Below the pieces are notes generated by a model. That model made no database searches, was not told where the DNA came from, and worked only from the letters and a program-made list of their open reading frames with translations. Positions 27,159 to 36,779 of a DNA stretch of 64,000 nucleotides are shown here, piece by piece (within the stretch, counting starts at the first letter, position 1; the number at the start of each line of letters is the position of its first letter). The stretch is from Brucellaceae bacterium. GTDB lineage: Bacteria > Pseudomonadota > Alphaproteobacteria > Rhizobiales > Rhizobiaceae. The DNA lies in assembly GCA_020637775.1 (NCBI GenBank), contig JACKJV010000004.1, forward strand, positions 186,001-250,000. Reading direction: 5' to 3'. The translations under genes and the position numbers were made by a program.

Positions 27159-27166
27159 GAACGGGA

Positions 27167-27604
27167 GTCAGCTGGCCGGGCGGCCGCGGTTGCAAGTGCC
27201 GAAAGGCCGCAATCGAGGAAAGTCCGGGCTCCACGGAAACACGGTGCCGGGCAACGCCCGGCGGGGGAAACCCCAGGGAAAGCGCCACAGAAAGCAAACC
27301 GCCCCGCCTGCATTCCGGCTCAACCGCTCCTGCGCGGTCAATCGAGCCTGAATGCTGGCGGGGCAAGGGTGAAAGGGTGGGGTAAGAGCCCACCGCGCGG
27401 GCAGCAATGTCGGCGGCACGGCAAGCCCCACCGGGAGCAAGACCGAATAGGGACGATGCGGCGAAAGCCAGGGCTGTTTCCGGCCCCAGTCGTCCGGGTT
27501 GGTTGCTTGAGGCGTCCGGCAACGGGCGTCCCAGAGGAATGGTCGCCACGTCCATGCTCTCGCGGGCATGGGCCATACAGAACCCGGCTTACAGGCCGGC
27601 TGAC
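27167..27604 (+). ncRNA. rnpB: RNase P RNA component
   Basis: This is the catalytic RNA of RNase P, which trims the 5' leader of pre-tRNAs. The universal P4-side core GAGGAAAGTCCGGGCTCC is at 27215-27232 and the partner ACAGAACCCGGCTTA near the 3' end at 27578-27592. The ends pair as P1: GTCAGCTGGCC at 27167 with GGCCGGCTGAC ending at 27604, with one G-U pair. Length is about 438 bases, usual for alphaproteobacterial type A RNA. ATTTTT follows the 3' end. End positions are from pairing, accurate to a few bases. Confidence 0.93.
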
Positions 27605-27616
27605 ATTTTTCCCTCG

Positions 27617-28729
27617 TCAGGTCCCGCGGCCGAGGGCCTTGGCGAGTGCGCCCCAGAGAACCTCGGCAGGTTCGCACCCGATGGAGAGGCGGACGAAACC
27701 GGGTGCAACGGCATCGCCCCAGCGCGCGCGACGCTCTGCCGAAGTATGAACGCCGCCAAAGGAAGTGGCGGGCTGCACCAGCGGACATGAATCGATAAAG
27801 GCCTCTGCGGATTCGGCATCGGAGAGCGTTACGCCGATCAGAAATCCGAAGCGCTGCATCTGGCGCGCGGCAATCGCGTGCCCGGGGTCCGATTCAAGGC
27901 CCGGATACCGGACCGAAACGACCCCCGGCATTTCAAGAAGCCTTCCGGCGATCAAGGCGGCATTCCGGCACATGCGGTCGAGGCGGACATCAAGGGTTTC
28001 CAGCCCGCGATGAACGAGCCATGCCTCGAAGGGCCCGGGAATGGCGCCTGCCAGCTTCCGCCAGTCCTTCAACGCGGCAAGCAGGCCTTCATCACGCGTC
28101 GCGACATGCCCGAACAAGGCATCGGAATGTCCGTTCATCGCCTTGGTATCCGAGGAAAGCACGAGGTCGCAGCCCTGGTCGAGCGGCTGCTGTCCCAGCG
28201 GCGTCATGGTGGTGTTGTCGGCAACGGTGATCGCGCCAGCCGCACGGGCCTGGCGGGCGACCTCAGCGATGTCACACACGTCGAGGCCCGGATTCGACGG
28301 ACTTTCAATGAAGACGAGCCGGTAGTCCGCAAATCCGCCCTCCAGGAAGCGTGCCGTCGGCCGGGTGTCGAACGTGACGCCCAGCGGGGTCAGGAACCGA
28401 TCCGCGAGGATGCGGGTGGTATAATAGCCGTCAGATGGCAGCAGCACGCGGTCGCCTGCTCTGAGCATGCTGTAGAAGACGGCTGCAATCGCCGCCATGC
28501 CCGATGGAAATGCAGCCGCCCCGGCGTTTTCCAGAAGCCCCAGCGCCGCTTCGAGATGTTCCCACGTGGCGTTGGAGAAGCGGCCGTATTGCGCATGGCC
28601 GGAAGGATCTCCGGGCAGATGGTACATGGACGCCATTGTCAATGGCAGGGCGACGGGATCGCCCTTGGCAAGGGTCTCGGCTCTCAGATGCAGCAGACGT
28701 GCTGCGCGGCTGTTGGCTGTCTCGGTCAT
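27617..28729 (-). CDS. Cys/Met-metabolism PLP-dependent enzyme (cystathionine beta-lyase-like)
   Basis: The 370-residue protein belongs to the Cys/Met metabolism PLP family, with fold type I features: SGMAAIAAV near residue 76 for phosphate binding, ADNTTMTP around Asp171, and the PLP lysine Lys196 in LSSDTKAMNGHSD. Cystathionine beta-lyase is the most likely activity, though gamma-synthase-type reactions cannot be excluded. I chose ATG 28729, with GGAG five bases upstream; longer frames lack a ribosome site. Its 3' end lies 12 bases from the 3' end of rnpB, converging. Confidence 0.87.
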   Translation of the reverse strand: MTETANSRAARLLHLRAETLAKGDPVALPLTMASMYHLPGDPSGHAQYGRFSNATWEHLEAALGLLENAGAAAFPSGMAAIAAVFYSMLRAGDRVLLPSDGYYTTRILADRFLTPLGVTFDTRPTARFLEGGFADYRLVFIESPSNPGLDVCDIAEVARQARAAGAITVADNTTMTPLGQQPLDQGCDLVLSSDTKAMNGHSDALFGHVATRDEGLLAALKDWRKLAGAIPGPFEAWLVHRGLETLDVRLDRMCRNAALIAGRLLEMPGVVSVRYPGLESDPGHAIAARQMQRFGFLIGVTLSDAESAEAFIDSCPLVQPATSFGGVHTSAERRARWGDAVAPGFVRLSIGCEPAEVLWGALAKALGRGT

Positions 28730-28826
28730 CTTGTCTCCATGCCGCCTGTCCATGCGACGATTGTTCACGGCGCAATTCCTATGGCGGCGCATGGAACGGA
28801 GCAAGCCCTCGTTGCGCCGCGAAAGC

Positions 28827-28858
28827 CTAACGGTTCCTTAATCTTAAGCCCTTATAAA
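28827..28858 (+). promoter_or_regulatory. CtrA-like box with -10 element upstream of the dcw cluster
   Basis: CTAA-N7-TTAA (28827-28841) matches seven of eight bases of the CtrA consensus TTAA-N7-TTAA. TATAAA at 28853-28858 lies 11 bases further on, so the box is centred near -32 of a start around 28865, the place CtrA-activated promoters use. Confidence 0.4.
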
Positions 28859-28922
28859 CCAAAACGAACGGTAGACCGCAGGCCCCGGAACCGCTCCCGC
28901 GGTGGCTTTGGGGGAGGCAATT

Positions 28923-28957
28923 CCCATTGACGCCCATATGCTCCCATGATACCCCTG
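28923..28957. promoter_or_regulatory. MraZ-box-like tandem repeats
   Basis: CCCAT at 28923, 28933 and 28943 and CCCCT at 28953 are each separated by exactly five bases. On the opposite strand this reads ATGGG-N5 repeats, matching the TGGGN-N5 array known as the MraZ binding site upstream of mraZ in E. coli, but in the reverse orientation. Confidence 0.6.
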
Positions 28958-29147
28958 AACACACATCGCCAATCAGTTTCAGTTTCTTGTTTGCGGAATG
29001 ATCCTCCGCCCGGGTCCGGTGCCCGGCGGACGTGTTTCCGTGTGGGGATAACGGCAAGGAATTTCGGCGGTGGAAGTGCGCAGGGTGAAAGCCCTGCGGG
29101 ATGCGGCGCAAGAGAGGGCCGGCCCGCGATGGCGGACCGGAAGGTGC

Positions 29148-29627
29148 ATGGACCGTTTTCTGTCGAACGCGGTAAACCGGATCGACGCGAAGGGGCGGGT
29201 TTCCGTGCCGGCGCATTTCCGGGCGGTTCTGCAGAAGCGCGGTTTCCAGGAGTTGTACGCTCTGAGTGCCCTGGATGTTCCGGCCATCGATATGGGCGGG
29301 CTCGACCTGCTGGATCGCTACGAGGCGCGGCTTGGGGCGGAAGACCCGTTTCTCCAGACGGCCGACGACATGTCCTTCTTTTGCCATGGCGACGGGGCAT
29401 TCGTGAAAGTGGATGCCGAGGGACGTTTCACGGTGCCCGATTTCATCCGCGAGCATACGGGCATAGCCTCCGAGGTGGCCTTTGTCGGGCGGGGCCAGTT
29501 CTTTCAGGTCTGGGAGCCGGGCCGGTTTGCGGCACACCGGAGGGAGGTGCGTTCGAGGCTGTTGAAATTGCGGCAGGACCTGGCGGAAGAAGCACGCGGC
29601 AAGGCCGGATACGGGAGAGAAGCATGA
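29148..29627 (+). CDS. mraZ: Transcriptional regulator MraZ
   Basis: The 159-residue protein has two SpoVT/AbrB-like MraZ repeats (starting with [21 protein letters not shown], and near residue 85 with [12 protein letters not shown]). MraZ binds DNA at the head of the dcw cluster and regulates it. The ATG at 29148 has GGAAGG just upstream. The stop overlaps the rsmH start (ATGA). CCCAT-type tandem repeats 190 bases upstream are a likely autoregulatory site. Confidence 0.93.
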   Translation: MDRFLSNAVNRIDAKGRVSVPAHFRAVLQKRGFQELYALSALDVPAIDMGGLDLLDRYEARLGAEDPFLQTADDMSFFCHGDGAFVKVDAEGRFTVPDFIREHTGIASEVAFVGRGQFFQVWEPGRFAAHRREVRSRLLKLRQDLAEEARGKAGYGREA

Positions 29628-30631
29628 TGGCGGGAGGCGCGGGCAAGCCGGGTTCCATGGAGACCGGCCAGCGGCATGTTCCGGTCATGTTGCCCGCGGT
29701 GCTGGAGGCCCTTCAGCCGGGGGAGGGGCAGGTCGTTTGCGACGGTACTTTCGGCGCGGGTGGTTACAGCCGTGCAATCCTCGACGCTGGCGCCCGGGTG
29801 GTGGCTGTGGATCGCGATCCGGATGCGGCCAGAACGGCCGGCCTGTTTCGCAGCGAATATGGTGATGCGTTCCGCTTTGAGGCCGGACCGTTCTCCAGGC
29901 TGGACGAACTTGCCGGGGTGCCGCTCGACGGCGTGGTCCTGGATATCGGCGTTTCCTCCATGCAACTGGATGAGGCAGGGCGCGGCTTCTCCTTTCGCCA
30001 GGACGGCCCGCTTGACATGCGCATGGCGCAGGCAGGCATGACGGCCGCGGATGTCGTGAACCGGTTCAAGGCCGGCGACCTTGCGCGCATCTTTTCGTTT
30101 CTCGGTGAAGAGCGTCATGCCGGACGCATCGCGCGGGCCATCGAACGGCGGCGCGAGGAAAAGCCTTACGAGCGTACACTGGAACTGGCGTCCACTGTGG
30201 AGGCGGTTATCGGTCGCAATCCGAAAGACAAGATCCATCCCGCGACGCGCGTGTTTCAGGCGCTGCGCATCTTCGTCAACGATGAACTCGGCGAGCTGGC
30301 GCGCGGGCTGCTTGCCGCCGAGCGCGGCCTCATGCCCGGCGGGCGGCTGGTCGTGGTGACGTTTCACTCCCTGGAAGACCGGATCGTGAAGCGGTTCATA
30401 CAGGATCGCGCCGGCACGGGCGGCGGTTCGCGCCATATGCCGGAGACAGTTGCCAGGGCGGCGACCTTCAGGAAGGCCGGCGGCGTGGTGATGGCTTCCG
30501 AAGCGGAAGCGTCTGCAAATCTGCGCGCGCGTTCGGCCAAGCTTCGAGCAGCCATCCGCACGGATGCACCGGCCGAGGTAGCGGACTGGACGATTTTCGG
30601 ACTGCCGAAACTGCCGGCGATCGACGGCTAG
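29624..30631 (+). CDS. rsmH: 16S rRNA (cytosine1402-N4)-methyltransferase
   Basis: The 335-residue protein is RsmH (MraW), which methylates N4 of C1402 in 16S rRNA using S-adenosylmethionine. Visible motifs are [25 protein letters not shown] for SAM binding, [19 protein letters not shown] and [13 protein letters not shown]. It starts at 29624, overlapping mraZ by four bases; a second ATG at 29627 is also possible. The frame is open much further upstream but those codons are not part of the protein. Confidence 0.95.
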   Translation: MMAGGAGKPGSMETGQRHVPVMLPAVLEALQPGEGQVVCDGTFGAGGYSRAILDAGARVVAVDRDPDAARTAGLFRSEYGDAFRFEAGPFSRLDELAGVPLDGVVLDIGVSSMQLDEAGRGFSFRQDGPLDMRMAQAGMTAADVVNRFKAGDLARIFSFLGEERHAGRIARAIERRREEKPYERTLELASTVEAVIGRNPKDKIHPATRVFQALRIFVNDELGELARGLLAAERGLMPGGRLVVVTFHSLEDRIVKRFIQDRAGTGGGSRHMPETVARAATFRKAGGVVMASEAEASANLRARSAKLRAAIRTDAPAEVADWTIFGLPKLPAIDG

Positions 30632-30647
30632 GAAGGACGCAAGGGGC

Positions 30648-31025
30648 ATGACCATGTTCAGAACATTCGACATGATCCTGATTGCGGCGATGGTGGGGGC
30701 AGCCGCATTCACATATCAGACGAAGCATGAGGCGGAATCGGTGAAGCGCACCATTCGTGCGCTGAGCGAGAAGATCAGGCACGAGCGGGACACGATCGAC
30801 ATCCTCAATGCCGATTGGGCACTGCTGACGCAGCCGGCGCGTATCCAGGTGATGGCTGACAAGTTCGCAGACGAACTCGGGCTTGAGCCGGTCGAGCCAA
30901 TCCAGATCGGAGACATCGCATCCCTGCCGGATCGACCCATTGCCCAGCCGGGCGACGAAGGTCTGTCCGAGGCCATGGTGGAGCTTGGGCAGGACAATGT
31001 CCGGACGGGAGCAGTAAAACCATGA
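30648..31025 (+). CDS. ftsL: Cell division protein FtsL
   Basis: This 125-residue bitopic protein has one transmembrane helix (about residues 6-22) followed by a periplasmic coiled-coil stretch (TKHEAESVKRTIRALSEKIR) and LNADWALLTQPARIQ, typical of alphaproteobacterial FtsL. FtsL joins FtsB and FtsQ in the divisome. The start may be 30648 or the ATG at 30654, which has GGGG seven bases upstream. The stop overlaps ftsI by four bases. Confidence 0.88.
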   Translation: MTMFRTFDMILIAAMVGAAAFTYQTKHEAESVKRTIRALSEKIRHERDTIDILNADWALLTQPARIQVMADKFADELGLEPVEPIQIGDIASLPDRPIAQPGDEGLSEAMVELGQDNVRTGAVKP

Positions 31026-32737
31026 TCGGCATGCCTTTCACCCGCAAATCCGCCGGCTCTCCGTCGGGCGAGGCGCGTATTGTCGTACAGGGGGCACGCA
31101 AGTTTTCGGGCGGAAGGGCGCGGCGCCGCGTGCTGATGACCATGGCCGTCTTCATGGGCATCTACACTGTCATCGGTGGCCGGCTTGCGCTGCTCGCCAT
31201 GGAAGAGCCGCGGCAAGGCGGACCCGCGATAGCGCGGCAACAGGCATCGCGGCCCGATATCGTCGACCGGAACGGCGATGTCATGGCAACCGACATCATC
31301 ACCGCCTCTCTCTTTGCCGAGCCACGCAATATCGTCGATCCCGACGAGGCAATCGAACAACTGGTAACCGTGCTGCCAGATCTCGACTATGAGCAAACCT
31401 ACCGGCGGCTGAAAAGCGATGCGGGTTTCGTCTGGCTCAAGCGGGAGCTAACGCCGGCGCAAAAGGCGCAAATCCATCGCCTCGGCATCCCCGGTATCGG
31501 TTTTCGCGCCGAGAAGCGGCGGTTCTATCCCGGAGGGCCCACCGCTGCCCATATCCTCGGCCTCGTCAACATCGACAACCAGGGCATTGCGGGGATCGAG
31601 AAATACATAGACGGGCAGGGGCTGGCCGACCTGCGCGACGCGGGCCTGGCGGCAGCCGACGACCTGGCACCCTTCCAACTGTCCATCGATCAACGGGTCC
31701 AGCATATCGTTCGGGACGAACTGGAAGATGCGATGGCCCGCTACAAGGCCATTGCAGCCGGCGCGGTTGTTCTCGACGTTCACACCGGCGAGATTGCTGC
31801 CATGGCATCGCTGCCGGATTTCAACCCCAACAATCCGTTCAATGCCAATGACAAGGACCGCCTCAACCGCATGTCGGCCGGGGTGTTCGAAATGGGGTCG
31901 ACATTCAAGGCCTTCACCACCGCAATGGCACTGGATTCGGGGTTGGTTTCCATCAACGACCATTTCGATGCAACGCGGCCCATCCGGATTGCCGGGTTCA
32001 CGATCAATGATTTTCATGGCAAGCGGCGTGTGCTGTCCGTTCCGGAGATCTTCATTTATTCCTCGAACATCGGAACGGCGAAAATGGCCGATGCCGTCGG
32101 GATCGAGGGGCACCGCGCCTTCCTGAAACGCATGGGGCTGCTTGACCGGGTTACCCTCGAACTTCCGGAAGTGGCAACGCCCACGGAACCGAGGGAATGG
32201 AAGAAGCTCAATTCCATCACAATTTCGTACGGGCACGGTATGTCCACCACGCCATTGCAGACGGCTGTGGCCGCGGCTGCGCTGCTGAATGGCGGCAAGC
32301 TCATTCCGCCGACATTGCTGCCGCGTACGCAACAGGAAGCCGACAGCCTGGCAAGACAAGTGCTCTCTGAAAAGGCTAGCCAGGAGATGCGTTACCTGTT
32401 CCGCCTGAATGTGGAAAAGGGCTCGGGGCGCCGTGCCGAGGTTCCGGGTTACTTCGTTGGCGGGAAAACCGGAACGGCCGAAAAAGTGGTCAACGGCCGG
32501 TACTCGTCCAACAAGCGGTTCAACGCATTTCTTTCGGCCTTTCCCATCGATGACCCGCGATATGTAGTGCTTGTGATCATCGATGAACCGAAACCGGAGC
32601 GTGAAGGTATCGGTGCCACGGCTGGCATGAATGCAGCGCCAACCGTGGCGAACATCATCCGGCGATCCGCCGCGCTGCTTGGCGTGAAGCCTGAATTCGG
32701 TCATGAAAGTGAGGCTTTGCTCGCTTCCTATCGCTGA
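31022..32737 (+). CDS. ftsI: Peptidoglycan D,D-transpeptidase FtsI (PBP3)
   Basis: The 571-residue septal transpeptidase has an N-terminal membrane anchor (about residues 37-58), a PBP dimer domain, and a penicillin-binding domain with STFK (Ser293-Lys296), SSN (347-349) and KTGT (482-485). It cross-links septal peptidoglycan in the periplasm together with FtsW. It overlaps ftsL by four bases. Motif spacing is normal, so the enzyme should be active. Confidence 0.95.
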   Translation: MIGMPFTRKSAGSPSGEARIVVQGARKFSGGRARRRVLMTMAVFMGIYTVIGGRLALLAMEEPRQGGPAIARQQASRPDIVDRNGDVMATDIITASLFAEPRNIVDPDEAIEQLVTVLPDLDYEQTYRRLKSDAGFVWLKRELTPAQKAQIHRLGIPGIGFRAEKRRFYPGGPTAAHILGLVNIDNQGIAGIEKYIDGQGLADLRDAGLAAADDLAPFQLSIDQRVQHIVRDELEDAMARYKAIAAGAVVLDVHTGEIAAMASLPDFNPNNPFNANDKDRLNRMSAGVFEMGSTFKAFTTAMALDSGLVSINDHFDATRPIRIAGFTINDFHGKRRVLSVPEIFIYSSNIGTAKMADAVGIEGHRAFLKRMGLLDRVTLELPEVATPTEPREWKKLNSITISYGHGMSTTPLQTAVAAAALLNGGKLIPPTLLPRTQQEADSLARQVLSEKASQEMRYLFRLNVEKGSGRRAEVPGYFVGGKTGTAEKVVNGRYSSNKRFNAFLSAFPIDDPRYVVLVIIDEPKPEREGIGATAGMNAAPTVANIIRRSAALLGVKPEFGHESEALLASYR

Positions 32738-32786
32738 TTCTGCGCCGGCGGGCATTGTTCCGCAGCGACCAAGAGATTGATTTGCA

Positions 32787-34241
32787 ATGCTGTTGAAGGA
32801 ACTTGCCGATATCTTCCCCCTGCTGCCTTCGGGCGCGGATGAGACCGATGTGACGGGAATCAGTGCCGATTCCCGAAGGATCGCGCCCGGAAACCTGTTC
32901 GCTGCCCTGACGGGCAGCAGGGCGAAAGGCGCGGATTTCGCGAGGGATGCCATTGCCGCAGGTGCGGTTGCGATCATCGCAGAGGATGGGATTTCGATCG
33001 GCGATATGGGAGTGCCAGTGCTGAGCGTGCCAGACGCGCGCCGGGCGCTGGCGCTTGCAGCCGCCCGTTTCCATCCCGGACAACCGGAGACCATGGTCGC
33101 TGTGACGGGTACGGCCGGAAAAACCTCGGTCGCTGCATTCGTGCGGCAGATCTGGGAGCACGCTGGCTTCGCTTCGGCGTCCATTGGAACGACAGGTGTG
33201 GTTTCGCCCGGGCGTGAGGAATACGGCTCGCTGACGACGCCCGATCCGGTTGCCTTGCACACGCTGCTCTGCGAACTGGCCAATGCCGGCGTGACACATG
33301 CGTCCATGGAAGCCTCAAGCCATGGGCTGGACCAGCGGCGGCTCGATGGTGTGCGGCTTGCGGCAGGCGGCTTTACCAATCTCGGCCGCGACCACATGGA
33401 CTATCACCCCACGATCGAGGCCTATCATGGCGCCAAGATGCGTCTGTTCGATACGCTGCTCGCCAAGGGTTCCCCGGCGGTTGTGTATGCGGATGACGCA
33501 TGGTCCGAACCTACCGTCGCCGCAGCTCGGAAAGCCGGCCTCGACGTGCTTACAGTCGGGCGTAAGGGCGCTTTCCTTTGCCTCAAGAGGGCTGAACATG
33601 AGCGTTTCCGGCAACGCGCCGAAATCGTCCATGGTGGCGTGACCTACGAGATCGATCTGCCGCTGGCCGGCGACTTCCAGATTGCCAATGCCCTTGTGGC
33701 ATCCGGTCTGGCGATTGCCACGGGAACACCGGTCGCCACCGCCTTGCGAGCACTGGAGCATTTGAAGGGTGCGCCCGGGCGCCTGGATCTCGTCGGACAT
33801 ACGAAGGATGGCGCACAGGCCTATGTGGACTACGCACACAAGCCGGAGGCCCTGCAGAACGTGCTCGAATCGGTGCGACCGTTCACAACGGGCCGGATCG
33901 TCCTTGTCTTCGGGTGTGGCGGAGACCGCGACGCGGGAAAACGGCCGATCATGGGCGAAATCGCCGCGCGGCTCGCAGACGTGGTCATCGTTACCGATGA
34001 CAATCCGAGGAGCGAGGAGCCCGCATCGATCCGGCGGCAGATCATGGTGGCGGCTCCGGGCGCCGAGGAAGTCGGTGACCGCCGCGAAGCCATCCGGACA
34101 GCCGTTTCGCGCCTGAGGGGCGGCGATACACTGATCGTTGCGGGCAAGGGGCACGAAACCGGACAGACGGTCGGTACCGAGACACGACATTTTTCCGACC
34201 GCGAGGAAATTGCCAGCGCATTGCAGGAGGTGTCGGTTTGA
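32787..34241 (+). CDS. murE: UDP-MurNAc-tripeptide synthetase (meso-DAP-adding)
   Basis: The 484-residue Mur ligase adds the third amino acid to UDP-MurNAc-L-Ala-D-Glu in the cytosol. The ATP loop is GTAGKT at 108-113. DNPR at 405-408 is the motif that recognises meso-diaminopimelate rather than lysine, as expected for a Gram-negative wall. The start ATG lacks a strong ribosome site and lies 49 bases after ftsI. The stop overlaps the murF TTG start. Confidence 0.95.
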   Translation: MLLKELADIFPLLPSGADETDVTGISADSRRIAPGNLFAALTGSRAKGADFARDAIAAGAVAIIAEDGISIGDMGVPVLSVPDARRALALAAARFHPGQPETMVAVTGTAGKTSVAAFVRQIWEHAGFASASIGTTGVVSPGREEYGSLTTPDPVALHTLLCELANAGVTHASMEASSHGLDQRRLDGVRLAAGGFTNLGRDHMDYHPTIEAYHGAKMRLFDTLLAKGSPAVVYADDAWSEPTVAAARKAGLDVLTVGRKGAFLCLKRAEHERFRQRAEIVHGGVTYEIDLPLAGDFQIANALVASGLAIATGTPVATALRALEHLKGAPGRLDLVGHTKDGAQAYVDYAHKPEALQNVLESVRPFTTGRIVLVFGCGGDRDAGKRPIMGEIAARLADVVIVTDDNPRSEEPASIRRQIMVAAPGAEEVGDRREAIRTAVSRLRGGDTLIVAGKGHETGQTVGTETRHFSDREEIASALQEVSV

Positions 34242-35689
34242 ACTGGTTGTGGACCACCGAGGCCATGGTCGAAGCCATGGAAGGCCGCCCGTTCGGCGAC
34301 CTGCCCGATGGGGTAAGCGGCCTTTCGATCGACACGCGAACCCTGCAAAAGGGCGAGGCCTTTTTTGCCATCAAGGGTGAAAAGTTCGACGGGCACAATT
34401 TTGCGACGGCGGCCATGGCTGCCGGCGCGGGCCTGATGGTCGTTTCCGAAGCCAAGCTGCCGGCACTGGGCCGGCTCAAGATCGGCATGATCGTGGTCGA
34501 CGATGTGCTGGTTGCGCTGGGTCGCCTGTCGAGGGCAGCGCGCGCCCGCGTTCGCGGTCAGGTGATTGCCGTGACCGGTTCGGCCGGCAAGACGACGACA
34601 AAGGAAATGCTGCGCGCCGCGCTCGCGCCGTCGGGACTTGTCCATGCCTCATCGAAGTCGTTCAACAACCATTGGGGCGTACCGCTGTCGCTTGCCCGGA
34701 TGCCGGAAACCACGGCCTTCGGCATTTTCGAGATCGGAATGAACCACGCTGGAGAGATCACGCCGCTGGTGGACATGGTCAAGCCGCATATCGGGATCGT
34801 CACCATGATCGGGGCGGCGCATCTCGGGCATTTCAAGAACCTTGACGAGATCGCTCACGCTAAGGCGGAGATTTTTTCGGGCATTGTTCCGGGCGGATAC
34901 GCGCTCATCAACCGCGATGACGGCAAGTATCGCCTTCTGGAGAAACTCGCCCACGAGGCAGGCGCCGAACATGTTCTGTCTTTCGGTGAACATGCCAAGG
35001 CCGACTACCGGCTGGCCGAATGCCACCTCGACGCGAGCGGCTCGGATTTCAAGGCGCGGATCGGTGCGGAGATGGTCAAGGGGCGGATCGGCGCGCCCGG
35101 ACGTCATCTTGTCCAGAACGCGCTTGCCGTACTGGCAGCGGCGCATCTGGCAGGCGCCGACCTTGGCCATGCTGCACGCGCCCTTGGTGCCATCGAAGCG
35201 CAGGAGGGACGCGGCCGGCGCCATCTCCTGGCGCATCCGGAAGGCGGGCATATCACCTTGATCGACGAGAGCTACAATGCCAATCCTGCCTCTGTCCGGG
35301 CCGCCCTGTCCGTTCTCGCAGCCACACCGGTAGACAATGCAGGCCGACGCATCGCCGTTCTGGGCGACATGCTGGAACTCGGCAAGCATTCGGCAAAACA
35401 GCATGCCGAACTGGCCGCGCCTTTGCTGGAGGCCGACCTTCACCATCTCTATCTTGCCGGAACCGAGATGGCGGCACTGCGCGATGCCCTTCCGGATGGT
35501 TACCCGGCAAGCCATTTTCAGTCCGTCGAGGACCTCTGCCGGACATTGCTCGAGACTTTGAAGGGCGGGGACGTGATCATGCTCAAGTCGTCCAACGGGA
35601 TCGGCTTCAAGCGTATCGTCGACGCCATTCTCGAAACCCATCCCGAAGCCGCGCCGCCGGCATCATCAACCGATACCGGCGGAGACTGA
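34238..35689 (+). CDS. murF: UDP-MurNAc-tripeptide:D-Ala-D-Ala ligase
   Basis: The 483-residue ligase adds the D-Ala-D-Ala dipeptide to complete the pentapeptide precursor. The ATP loop is GSAGKTTT from residue 114, and [11 protein letters not shown] and [10 protein letters not shown] are family stretches. The start is a TTG at 34238, supported by AGGAGG (34225-34230) seven bases upstream, overlapping the murE stop by four bases. No better ATG or GTG is near. Confidence 0.95.
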   Translation: MNWLWTTEAMVEAMEGRPFGDLPDGVSGLSIDTRTLQKGEAFFAIKGEKFDGHNFATAAMAAGAGLMVVSEAKLPALGRLKIGMIVVDDVLVALGRLSRAARARVRGQVIAVTGSAGKTTTKEMLRAALAPSGLVHASSKSFNNHWGVPLSLARMPETTAFGIFEIGMNHAGEITPLVDMVKPHIGIVTMIGAAHLGHFKNLDEIAHAKAEIFSGIVPGGYALINRDDGKYRLLEKLAHEAGAEHVLSFGEHAKADYRLAECHLDASGSDFKARIGAEMVKGRIGAPGRHLVQNALAVLAAAHLAGADLGHAARALGAIEAQEGRGRRHLLAHPEGGHITLIDESYNANPASVRAALSVLAATPVDNAGRRIAVLGDMLELGKHSAKQHAELAAPLLEADLHHLYLAGTEMAALRDALPDGYPASHFQSVEDLCRTLLETLKGGDVIMLKSSNGIGFKRIVDAILETHPEAAPPASSTDTGGD

Positions 35690-35692
35690 CCG

Positions 35693-36775
35693 ATGTTTTT
35701 CCAGCTCGTCGATTTCAGCGACCAGATCTCGGTCTTCAACGTCTTTCGATACATAACGTTCCGCACAGGCGGTGCGCTTGTGACGTCGGCGCTTCTGGTC
35801 TTCCTGTTCGGCCCGAGGATCATCAATTCCTTGCGGGTCAGGCAAGGCAAGGGGCAGCCGATCCGGGCAGACGGACCGCAGACCCACTTTAAGAAGGCGG
35901 GCACGCCCACCATGGGCGGGCTGATGATCCTATTCGGAATCATCGCCTCCACAATGTTGTGGGCCAATCTGACATCGGCCTATGTCTGGGTGGTCCTGCT
36001 CGTCATGCTGGCATTCGGCATCATCGGCTTTTACGACGACTACCTGAAAGTCACCAAGCAGTCCCATCTCGGTTTCTCGGGCAAGGCGCGCCTGAGCGCC
36101 GAATTCCTCATCGCGGGCATTGCCTGCTGGGTCATCATGCAGGCCGGCCAGCAGCCGTTTTCCTCCTCGCTTGCCTTTCCGATCTTCAAGGACTGGCTTG
36201 TGAACCTGGGCATCTTCTTCATTCCCTTTGGCGCTCTCATCATTGTCGGTTCCGGCAATGCAGTGAACCTGACAGACGGTCTGGACGGGCTTGCCATCAT
36301 GCCGGTGATGATCGCCGCGGCATCGTTCGGCGTCATCGCCTATGTCTCGGGCAACGCGATTTTCGCCGACTACCTGCAAATCCATTTCGTTCCGGGAACC
36401 GGTGAACTGGCGGTCGTTCTCGGCGCGGTGATCGGCGCAGGCCTCGGGTTTCTCTGGTTCAATGCGCCGCCTGCCGCCATCTTCATGGGCGATACAGGCT
36501 CGCTATCGCTCGGCGGCCTGATCGGCACCGTGGCGGTGGCCACAAAGCACGAGATCGTCCTTGGCATCATCGGCGGCCTTTTTGTCGTCGAAGCGCTCTC
36601 GGTGATCATTCAGGTCGCCTGGTTCAAGTTGACCGGCAAGCGGGTCTTCCTGATGGCGCCGATCCATCATCATTTCGAGAAGATGGGCTGGACGGAAAGC
36701 CAAGTCGTGGTGCGTTTCTGGATCATCGCCTTCATCCTGGCCATGATCGGCCTCTCGACATTGAAGCTGAGGTGA
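35693..36775 (+). CDS. mraY: Phospho-MurNAc-pentapeptide transferase
   Basis: The 360-residue membrane enzyme transfers phospho-MurNAc-pentapeptide to undecaprenyl phosphate, making lipid I. About ten transmembrane helices are present. Catalytic motifs are GFYDDYLKV near residue 116, [10 protein letters not shown], and the HHHFEKMGW loop near residue 325. GGAG lies eight bases upstream. It begins three bases after murF and ends four bases before murD. Confidence 0.97.
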   Translation: MFFQLVDFSDQISVFNVFRYITFRTGGALVTSALLVFLFGPRIINSLRVRQGKGQPIRADGPQTHFKKAGTPTMGGLMILFGIIASTMLWANLTSAYVWVVLLVMLAFGIIGFYDDYLKVTKQSHLGFSGKARLSAEFLIAGIACWVIMQAGQQPFSSSLAFPIFKDWLVNLGIFFIPFGALIIVGSGNAVNLTDGLDGLAIMPVMIAAASFGVIAYVSGNAIFADYLQIHFVPGTGELAVVLGAVIGAGLGFLWFNAPPAAIFMGDTGSLSLGGLIGTVAVATKHEIVLGIIGGLFVVEALSVIIQVAWFKLTGKRVFLMAPIHHHFEKMGWTESQVVVRFWIIAFILAMIGLSTLKLR

Positions 36776-36779
36776 CCGG

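Larger units (their letters stand above)
28730..29147. other. 418-base control region between the metC-like gene and mraZ
   Basis: No credible gene is seen here. From left to right it holds a CtrA-like box (28827-28841), a TATAAA element at 28853-28858, a GC-rich inverted stretch, four CCCAT-type repeats (28923-28957), and then about 190 bases of GC-rich leader before mraZ. It must contain the promoters of both divergent genes. Confidence 0.6.

Noticed and set aside
28946..29623. Upstream extension of the rsmH frame
   Set aside because: The frame is open over mraZ by chance; the RsmH family begins near 29624, overlapping the mraZ stop in the usual way.
31448..33397. 649-codon open frame on the minus strand across ftsI and murE
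   Set aside because: It lies fully antisense to two genes with intact catalytic motifs, and its translation is Arg/Ser/His-rich with no recognisable domain; long antisense frames are expected at this GC content.
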